NCBI GenBank assembly: GCA_030679895.1 | Contig: JAUXSN010000039.1 | Coordinates: 1-34,127 of the forward strand | Length of the DNA stretch: 34,127 bases | Direction: 5' to 3' | Source: Candidatus Moraniibacteriota bacterium | GTDB lineage: Bacteria > Patescibacteriota > Minisyncoccia > Moranbacterales > UBA11712 | In this document: positions 29,164-34,127 of the stretch, in pieces | Position numbering within the stretch: position 1 is the first letter of the stretch | Layout of the letters: each line of letters starts with the position of its first letter | Notes under the pieces: model-generated | What the model was told of the DNA's origin: nothing | Seen by the model: only the letters and a program-made list of their open reading frames with translations | Databases searched by the model: none | Made by a program: the position numbers and the translations under genes

Positions 29164-30990
29164 ATGACCGCAAAAGAACTCCGGCAAAAATATCTCGACT
29201 TTTTCAAAAGCAAAGAACATAGCATCATTCCCTCCGCGCCGCTGGTGCCGGAAAATGATCCGACCGTGCTTTTCACGACGGCCGGAATGCATCCGCTGGT
29301 GCCGTTTTTGATGGGCGAGAAACATCCGCTCGGAAAACGGATTGCCAATGTGCAAAAATGCGTGCGAACGGGCGATATCGACGACGTGGGCGACAACCGG
29401 CACCTTACTTTTTTTGAAATGATGGGCAACTGGTCGCTCGGGGATTATTTCAAGCGAGAAGCGATCGAGTGGAGTTTTGAATTTATAACAAGCGAAAAAT
29501 GGCTGGGCCTTGATCCGCGTAGATTGTACGTCACGGTTTTTGAAGGCGATGATAATTCGCCCCGGGACGAAGAATCAGTGAGAATCTGGCAGGATCAATT
29601 CAGAAAAGCGGGAATTGAAGCGGAAGTGACGGACGACGACAAAAAAGTGGGTGAAACAAAGCGCATTGTCCCCTTGGGGGCCGACGACAACTGGTGGGGG
29701 CCGGCGGGAGAAACAGGCCCTTGCGGCCCGTGCACGGAGATGTTTTATGACGTTTCGCCGGAAAACGGATCGCTCGATGACAATTTTGAAAATTTACTGG
29801 ACAGTTTCCGGTTGCTGGAGATATGGAACGATGTATTCATGGAGTTCAATAAAAAATCAGACGGGACTTTTGAAAGGATGAAACAACAAAATGTCGATAC
29901 GGGGATGGGACTGGAGCGGACGGTCGTGGTGATGTCCGGGAAAGATAATGTTTTCGACACGGAAATATTTCAGCCTATCATCAGAAAGATCGAAGAAATT
30001 TCCGCAAGAGACTATGGCTCTCCGGAAAATCAGCGGCCGATGCGGATCATTGCCGACCATCTGAAAGCTGCCGTCTTCATGATTGCTGACGGGGTCCGGC
30101 CGTCAAATGTTGAAAGAGGGTATATTTTGCGCCGGCTCATCCGCCGGGCGGTGCGGCAGGGAAAAATTCTGGGGATTGAAAAAGAATTCTCCCGTGATAT
30201 CGTTCAGGTCGTCATCGATGAATACGGCGAATCTTATCCGGAGCTGACAGGGAATAAAGATAAAATTTTTGAAGAGCTGGAACTCGAAGAAACAAGATTC
30301 AAGCAGACCCTGGAAAAGGGACTGAAAAAAATAAAAGAAGTCATCGCCGAGAGCCGAAAAACGGAAAAAATTTCCGGTAGCGAAGCTTTCGGGCTGTTTT
30401 CGACCTACGGTTTCCCGTTGGAACTTACGCGGGAAATCGCCAAAGAGCACGAAATTGGCGTTGACGAAGACGGTTTTCATGAAGCGTTCAAAAAACACCA
30501 GGAGCTTTCCCGGACGGCGAGCGGCGGAATGTTCAAGGGTGGCCTCGCGGACGCGGGCGAAAAATCAGCCCAGCTTCACACGGCCACGCATCTTCTTCTC
30601 GCGGCCCTTCGGAAAGTGCTGGGAGAGCATGTTTTGCAAAAAGGATCGAACATCACCGCCGAAAGATTGCGTTTTGATTTTTCGCAGGACAAAAAAATGA
30701 CGCCGGAAGAAATTTCCGAAGTGGAAGAATTGGTAAACGAAGCGATTTTGAAAGATATTCCCGTAAAATGCGCGGAAATGACGCTTGAAGAAGCCCAAAA
30801 AGCGGGAGCGATGGGGGTTTTCGGCGAAAAATACGGGGATAAGGTGAAAGTATACTCTATCTTAGACTTCAGCCGCGAAATCTGCGGCGGCCCGCACGCG
30901 GCTTCGACGGGCGAACTTGGAAAGTTTCGGATAAAAAAAGAAGAGGCTTCCAGCGCCGGAGTGCGCCGGATCAAAGCGGTGCTGGAATAA
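29164..30990 (+). CDS. alaS: Alanyl-tRNA synthetase, minimal form
   Basis: The 608-residue protein charges tRNA-Ala. The catalytic domain has FFKSKEHSIIPSAPLVP, FTTAGMHPLVPF, RHLTFFEMMGNWSLGDYF, GPCGPCTEMFYD and MGLERTVVVMSG. After the tRNA-binding helices, the editing site follows with H472-x3-H476 and C574-x3-H578, spaced as in E. coli AlaRS (564, 568, 666, 670). The first pair comes about 92 residues earlier than in E. coli, and the beta-barrel part with its GGQ-type motif is missing. The protein ends right after the editing core (GVRRIKAVLE), so the C-Ala domain is also absent (E. coli AlaRS has 876 residues). No SD. Confidence 0.94.
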   Translation: MTAKELRQKYLDFFKSKEHSIIPSAPLVPENDPTVLFTTAGMHPLVPFLMGEKHPLGKRIANVQKCVRTGDIDDVGDNRHLTFFEMMGNWSLGDYFKREAIEWSFEFITSEKWLGLDPRRLYVTVFEGDDNSPRDEESVRIWQDQFRKAGIEAEVTDDDKKVGETKRIVPLGADDNWWGPAGETGPCGPCTEMFYDVSPENGSLDDNFENLLDSFRLLEIWNDVFMEFNKKSDGTFERMKQQNVDTGMGLERTVVVMSGKDNVFDTEIFQPIIRKIEEISARDYGSPENQRPMRIIADHLKAAVFMIADGVRPSNVERGYILRRLIRRAVRQGKILGIEKEFSRDIVQVVIDEYGESYPELTGNKDKIFEELELEETRFKQTLEKGLKKIKEVIAESRKTEKISGSEAFGLFSTYGFPLELTREIAKEHEIGVDEDGFHEAFKKHQELSRTASGGMFKGGLADAGEKSAQLHTATHLLLAALRKVLGEHVLQKGSNITAERLRFDFSQDKKMTPEEISEVEELVNEAILKDIPVKCAEMTLEEAQKAGAMGVFGEKYGDKVKVYSILDFSREICGGPHAASTGELGKFRIKKEEASSAGVRRIKAVLE

Positions 30991-31059
30991 TCTTGGCTTT
31001 GTGCAACCTCACTAGCGATAAGTGAAATGATTTAAATAATTTCGGAAAAAGGGGGTTCC

Positions 31060-31719
31060 ATGGTTCCTTTAAGATTAAAGAAAGCGTGGCGATGGTTGCA
31101 CCTGACAGCAATCTGGTGCTTGCCTGTTCGAATACAGGATCAATTCAACCGCCGGAACGTTTTAGATCAGGTGACTGAAGCGATGCAGAAAATCCGGCGC
31201 ACTCTGAATATTGCCGGGAAAGTCGTTGAGGTGGAGGAGAGATATATTTATCTCAGGGTTGAAGATATCCACATCTTCCTGGACATTGAGCCGGTATTCA
31301 ATGAGGAAGATCCGCATCTCCCATGCGCTATTGAGACGGATGATCTCGTCATCTATCAAGTTGCGCACAAAATGCTGTCCGCAGTAGTAGCCAGTTTGAG
31401 AGTTCGGCTCCGTATTTCGGACGAAGAAGATTTTTTGGCGGCGGCAGAACCGTCTTGGCAAAAAATTTCAAACGCCTTGGACGGAATAGGGAACTTTTGG
31501 AAATGTTGCGGATGTTTCTGTCTTCGGGACACGGAAGACGAAAAGTATAACTGGCAAGATGATTGGCCCAAAGACAACGGTTTCTGTGATTTTCACCGGG
31601 CCTTGGCGTCGGGCGTGGTATTTGAGACGAATTGCCAGGAGGGCATGGAAATCATCGTTGCCACGAGAAAGCATTCCGACATGCCATTCATTGAGCCTAA
31701 GAAAAGCGTCATCTTTTAG
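31060..31719 (+). CDS. Protein of unknown function
   Basis: The 219-residue protein starts with a basic, Trp-containing segment (LRLKKAWRWLHLTAIWCLPV) that might be a weak membrane anchor or amphipathic helix. The middle is alpha/beta (RRTLNIAGKVVEVEERYIYL), and a Cys cluster WKCCGCFCL occurs near residue 148, with two further cysteines (GFCDF, TNCQE). No family is recognised. It has a G-rich SD (GGGGG, four bases before ATG) and its own terminator, like the other standalone unknown genes here. Confidence 0.6.
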   Translation: MVPLRLKKAWRWLHLTAIWCLPVRIQDQFNRRNVLDQVTEAMQKIRRTLNIAGKVVEVEERYIYLRVEDIHIFLDIEPVFNEEDPHLPCAIETDDLVIYQVAHKMLSAVVASLRVRLRISDEEDFLAAAEPSWQKISNALDGIGNFWKCCGCFCLRDTEDEKYNWQDDWPKDNGFCDFHRALASGVVFETNCQEGMEIIVATRKHSDMPFIEPKKSVIF

Positions 31720-31766
31720 GTTTTTGCCTAATCGGACGTGGAATGTATTTCTACACGAAAAAAGCG

Positions 31767-31805
31767 AGGCCATGGCTCCATTCCGGAACTATGGCCTATT
31801 TTTTT
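31767..31805 (+). terminator. Intrinsic terminator of the gene at 31060
   Basis: AGGCCAT (31767-31773) pairs with ATGGCCT (31791-31797), followed by A and seven T residues. It separates this gene from the convergent phosphoesterase. Confidence 0.82.
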
Positions 31806-31816
31806 GGCTATCTTTC

Positions 31817-31835
31817 CCTAACATTGAATGTTAGG
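31817..31835 (+). repeat. CCTAACATT/AATGTTAGG palindrome between convergent genes
   Basis: Perfect 9-bp arms surround a central G. The same family as 24876-24894. It lies five bases beyond the stop of the - strand phosphoesterase gene. Confidence 0.8.
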
Positions 31836-31840
31836 AAGTA

Positions 31841-32719
31841 TTATTTTGCAAAAGAAAATGTGTTGAGCAAGGCGCCGTTCGGAGAATAAAGCTTCGTCGT
31901 GATTTGATCGCCATCCGCTTCGACAAGAAGATAACTTTTCTGGCGATAATAATACTCGACGCTCCGGCGGGGCTTGGGATGGGCATAACACGCCGTGTTT
32001 CCGACCGTAAACTGGTAAATTGAGTTTTGGGCGCCGGAAAAAACCGAAGAATCAATTTTTTTGCGGTAGAATAAGTGCTCGTGCCCCGAGAAAACAGCCG
32101 TCACGTTATGGCCGTCCAAAATTTCCCAAAGCGCGTCGCGGTCGGACGGATTGGCGTCAAGGCTGTTTCCGATTTTTTTGCTCACCGGAAAGGCCGGCTC
32201 GTGAAAAAAGACAAAAATATTTTCCTTCGCGCTGGCGGCAAGATCTTGCTCGAGCCAGGCACGCTGGTTGGAATTGATGATATGCCATTTCGAGCGGGAA
32301 GAATCAAGAACGACAAAATGGGAATTTTCAAAATCAAAGGAATAGGTCCAGCCGATATATCCGCTTGGACCGTTGAATGGCGGATTGAAGGTTGACTGCC
32401 AGTTGCCGGAACTGACGGCGTCGTGGTTGCCGTGGACGGGATATACATCGGGAAACAAGAGATTGGCGGCGTTTTTCCAACGGCGAAGTTTTTTGGCGCA
32501 TTTTTTCCCGGAGCAGAAATCGCCCATCATGAAAGTGAAGTCCGCGCCCGACGCGGAAATCCGGTTCACCGCTTTTCGCAGGGATCCCTTCCGGCTGGTA
32601 TTGAATTTTTGCGTGTCGCCGAGGACGGCAAAGGAAAAAGCCTGAACGCTAGCAGCTTCCGAAAGAAGGAAGACGACAAGCAGAGCAAAAAAAATTGTTC
32701 GCAGAATATTTTTTTTCAT
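31841..32719 (-). CDS. Secreted calcineurin-like metallophosphoesterase
   Basis: This is the only - strand gene. The 292-residue protein starts with a signal peptide (MKKNILRTIFFALLVVFLLS, cut near VQA-F at 27-28). The metal-site motifs are in order: GDTQ (D35), GDF (D67), GNHD (N98, H99), FFHEP and SGHEHLF. The fold is that of purple acid phosphatase-like and cyclic-nucleotide-like phosphoesterases; the substrate is unknown. Q37 takes the place of the histidine found in many relatives (GDxH), as in other GDTQ-type members. It is convergent with the gene at 31060 and divergent from the gene at 32879. Confidence 0.9.
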   Translation of the reverse strand: MKKNILRTIFFALLVVFLLSEAASVQAFSFAVLGDTQKFNTSRKGSLRKAVNRISASGADFTFMMGDFCSGKKCAKKLRRWKNAANLLFPDVYPVHGNHDAVSSGNWQSTFNPPFNGPSGYIGWTYSFDFENSHFVVLDSSRSKWHIINSNQRAWLEQDLAASAKENIFVFFHEPAFPVSKKIGNSLDANPSDRDALWEILDGHNVTAVFSGHEHLFYRKKIDSSVFSGAQNSIYQFTVGNTACYAHPKPRRSVEYYYRQKSYLLVEADGDQITTKLYSPNGALLNTFSFAK

Positions 32720-32787
32720 AGCGCCAGCTTAACACTTTTTTTCATGATACTATAAATTGGCGCAAAAGGAAAAATTTATAGGCATGA

Positions 32788-32804
32788 TTGGATATTTTAT
32801 CCAA
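32788..32804 (+). promoter_or_regulatory. Palindromic operator candidate in the divergent promoter region
   Basis: TTGGATA-TTT-TATCCAA is a perfect 7-bp dyad 11 bases before the -35 box of the gene at 32879, in the 159-base gap between two divergent genes. An ACTATA (TATAGT on the - strand, 32749-32754) could be the -10 of the phosphoesterase. Confidence 0.5.
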
Positions 32805-32815
32805 ACTAGATAATT

Positions 32816-32844
32816 TTGACGAAAAAAGCGAAAGACAGTAGAAT
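32816..32844 (+). promoter_or_regulatory. Promoter of the secreted Gln/Asn-rich protein
   Basis: TTGACG (32816-32821), a 17-base spacer and TAGAAT (32839-32844). It predicts a leader of about 28 bases. Confidence 0.72.
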
Positions 32845-32878
32845 AAGACCAAGCGGTAATTTCTTAAAAAATAAAAAT

Positions 32879-33616
32879 ATGCGAAAAAGAGGCATTATCA
32901 TTTCTTCCGCCGTCCTGCTTGTTTTTGGAATGGCGGCTTTGTCTTTCGCGAAAACAGATGGAAATCAAGGCGCGAACGGAAATAGCAGCGGCAAAAATAC
33001 GGGGAACTCCGCGCAAACAACTGAATCTCCGGTGAAAAACGCGAACCAAAACCAGGAGAAAAATCAGGTTCAAAACGAGAACAAGAGCAAAAATCAGGGA
33101 ACAGCCGCAACCGGAGAAAACGCCCAAATGAATCAGGAACAGGAGAAAAGCAAGGAAAAGAACAAGACGAACACGGGACAAGCCAATGCCGAAACGCACC
33201 GGAGCGCGGTGGCCGGTTTTGTGAAGAGCCTTCTCGAGGTGGCGAAAAATGAAGAAAACGGGGAAGCAAACGGAATAGGATCTCAAGTCCGGAATGTGGC
33301 TATGCAGCAAAATCAGGGCGAAGCGACGACGATCACGGCTATGGAACAGGTTCAGACCCGCAGCAAAATCAAAACTTTTCTTTTCGGCTCGGACTATAAG
33401 AATCTTGGAGCTCTTCGGAGCGAAATGGTCCAAACCCGAAACCGGATCCGCCAGCTGACGGAGCTTGTGGACAAAGCTGAAAACGAAGAGACGAAACAAA
33501 CGCTTCAGGAGCAAATCCAACAGCTCGAGCAGGAACAAACAAAAATTAACAGTTTCATAACCGAAAACGAATCAAAAATCAGCCTTTTCGGGTGGCTGGC
33601 CAAAATGTTTCAATAA
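32879..33616 (+). CDS. Secreted low-complexity protein with C-terminal coiled coil
   Basis: ATG 32879 (MRKRGIIISSAVLLVFG) is chosen; a TTG at 32816 is part of the -35 box. The 245-residue protein has a signal peptide ending near LSFA-K (about 22), then about 85 residues rich in Asn, Gln, Lys, Gly and Glu with QNQEKNQ-like repeats, surely disordered. A more ordered part follows (HRSAVAGFVKSLLEVAKNE), then a coiled coil (NRIRQLTELVDKAENEE, LQEQIQQLEQEQTKI) and a short hydrophobic end (LFGWLAKMFQ). No family is recognised; it could be a cell-surface or adhesion-type protein. Confidence 0.75.
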   Translation: MRKRGIIISSAVLLVFGMAALSFAKTDGNQGANGNSSGKNTGNSAQTTESPVKNANQNQEKNQVQNENKSKNQGTAATGENAQMNQEQEKSKEKNKTNTGQANAETHRSAVAGFVKSLLEVAKNEENGEANGIGSQVRNVAMQQNQGEATTITAMEQVQTRSKIKTFLFGSDYKNLGALRSEMVQTRNRIRQLTELVDKAENEETKQTLQEQIQQLEQEQTKINSFITENESKISLFGWLAKMFQ

Positions 33617-33820
33617 AAAGACTAATCAATAGTATTAAATAATCCTTGACTTTTTCCAGGGAAGTTTGATACCGGTAAACGACTCACAAAGGGTTTTTTC
33701 GCTAAATTAATCGTAAATTGATCTTGCCGCGCTTGCGGATTTGACAAGTATTTTTAAAAATGTCATTGTAACTCATCAACAAAATAGACGCTAAGGTCTA
33801 TTTTTTTATGTGGATTATTT
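33617..33820 (+). other. Intergenic stretch with promoter-like and terminator elements
   Basis: This stretch has TTGACT (33652), TTGACA (33741-33746, with a weak TGTCATTGT -10 after 14 bases), and the terminator at 33782. No ORF of note lies here. A short RNA of about 40 bases could be made if the weak promoter is real. Confidence 0.3.
33782..33807 (+). terminator. Intrinsic terminator
   Basis: AAATAGAC (33782-33789) pairs with GTCTATTT (33796-33803) around GCTAAG, ending in a T-run. It either ends the secreted-protein transcript, 165 bases after its stop, or acts as an attenuator for the next gene. Confidence 0.78.
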
Positions 33821-33902
33821 ATGAAAAACAAGGAAAATAAGTATCTAATTGTCCTAATCATTGCTATGACATTGGTTTTTTCTAATAATTTTCAGTGAAA
33901 AT

Positions 33903-34127
33903 ATGGACGATTATCTCCGGATGGAAAATATGGAAAAGTCTGAATTACTTAATATCAATCGATATTTGATTAGTCCCAATTTTGTTAATCAAGAACATTT
34001 TTTTGAGATTAATTCATTGAGATTTTTGAAGCATGTGCCCATACTTCTTGCCGCATGTCTATTTTTATTCCTTCTATCTGTTGTTGTCCTATATAAAATT
34101 GTTTACTACCTAAATATTGAACCGAAT
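33903..34127 (+). CDS. Truncated membrane protein, possibly frameshifted at its start
   Basis: An open frame from ATG 33903 runs off the right edge: 75 residues with a charged start (MDDYLRMENMEKSELL) and a membrane span (HVPILLAACLFLFLLSVVVLY). A short ORF at 33821-33898 (MKNKENKYLIVLIIAMTLVF) ends just before it in another frame. Upstream of 33903 the frame is open back to 33870 and reads HWFFLIIFSEN, so a single-base change near the T-run at 33875-33880 would join them into one protein with two membrane spans. No family can be named from this piece. Confidence 0.5.
   Translation, partial: MDDYLRMENMEKSELLNINRYLISPNFVNQEHFFEINSLRFLKHVPILLAACLFLFLLSVVVLYKIVYYLNIEPN

Noticed and set aside
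32864-33538. 224-codon antisense frame opposite the secreted Gln/Asn-rich gene
   Set aside because: It is an artefact of low-complexity codons; it lacks a start region and motifs.
1-34127. Recoded TGA (as in SR1/Gracilibacteria)
   Set aside because: TGA serves as a stop at proper gene ends, and conserved motifs contain no in-frame TGA.

Overview
The window looks like a chromosomal stretch from a Patescibacteria (CPR) bacterium, probably of the Parcubacteria/Moranbacteria kind. This is inferred from gene content and compactness, not from a marker gene. Signs are a 608-residue alanyl-tRNA synthetase without its C-terminal domain, many starts without a Shine-Dalgarno (SD) sequence, single-gene transcription units, short gaps, and the standard use of TGA as stop. 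Almost everything is on the + strand; only a secreted metallophosphoesterase near the right end is on the - strand. No rRNA, tRNA or CRISPR array was recognised.

Layout. 1-4825 is mostly envelope: the tail of a surface protein, a small anchored protein coupled to an ArsP-type permease, a WecA/MraY-type sugar-phosphate transferase, a DUF192 protein, and a membrane-anchored protein with two thioredoxin folds. 4871-8624 is a four-subunit pyruvate:ferredoxin oxidoreductase set (porG, porD, porA, porB) with a SemiSWEET transporter gene between porA and porB and a ferredoxin gene after it. 8715-12913 holds an HtrA protease and a P2-type cation ATPase. 13022-18034 has ispG, polX and three standalone genes of unknown function. 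18110-18832 is a REP-associated tyrosine transposase (RAYT) bracketed by, and containing, one palindrome. 18840-22117 has a NUDIX hydrolase, secD and secF; SecD carries an inserted parvulin domain. 22291-26654 has a sigma-region-4/HARE-HTH protein behind an attenuator-like hairpin, then a membrane protein paired with a VirD4/TraG-like ATPase. 26686-31719 has mnmA, a coiled-coil protein, a lone receiver domain, alaS and two unknowns. The right end has the phosphoesterase, a secreted Gln/Asn-rich protein and a truncated, possibly frameshifted membrane gene.

The strongest theme is several families of small palindromes and AT-rich repeats. They lie between genes and, unusually, inside reading frames without breaking them: two kinds in mnmA, two in the cation ATPase, one in the transposase, and one forming the last codons of the sigma/HARE gene. 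The nearest known parallel is the Rickettsia palindromic elements. Here a RAYT gene sits among copies of one palindrome, so it is the obvious candidate mover.

A second theme is two styles of expression unit. Housekeeping genes mostly start without an SD, and two appear leaderless. Six genes without clear housekeeping roles (13022, 16479, 17492, 26765, 28629, 31060) have G-rich SD sequences, and most have their own terminator and a recognisable promoter.
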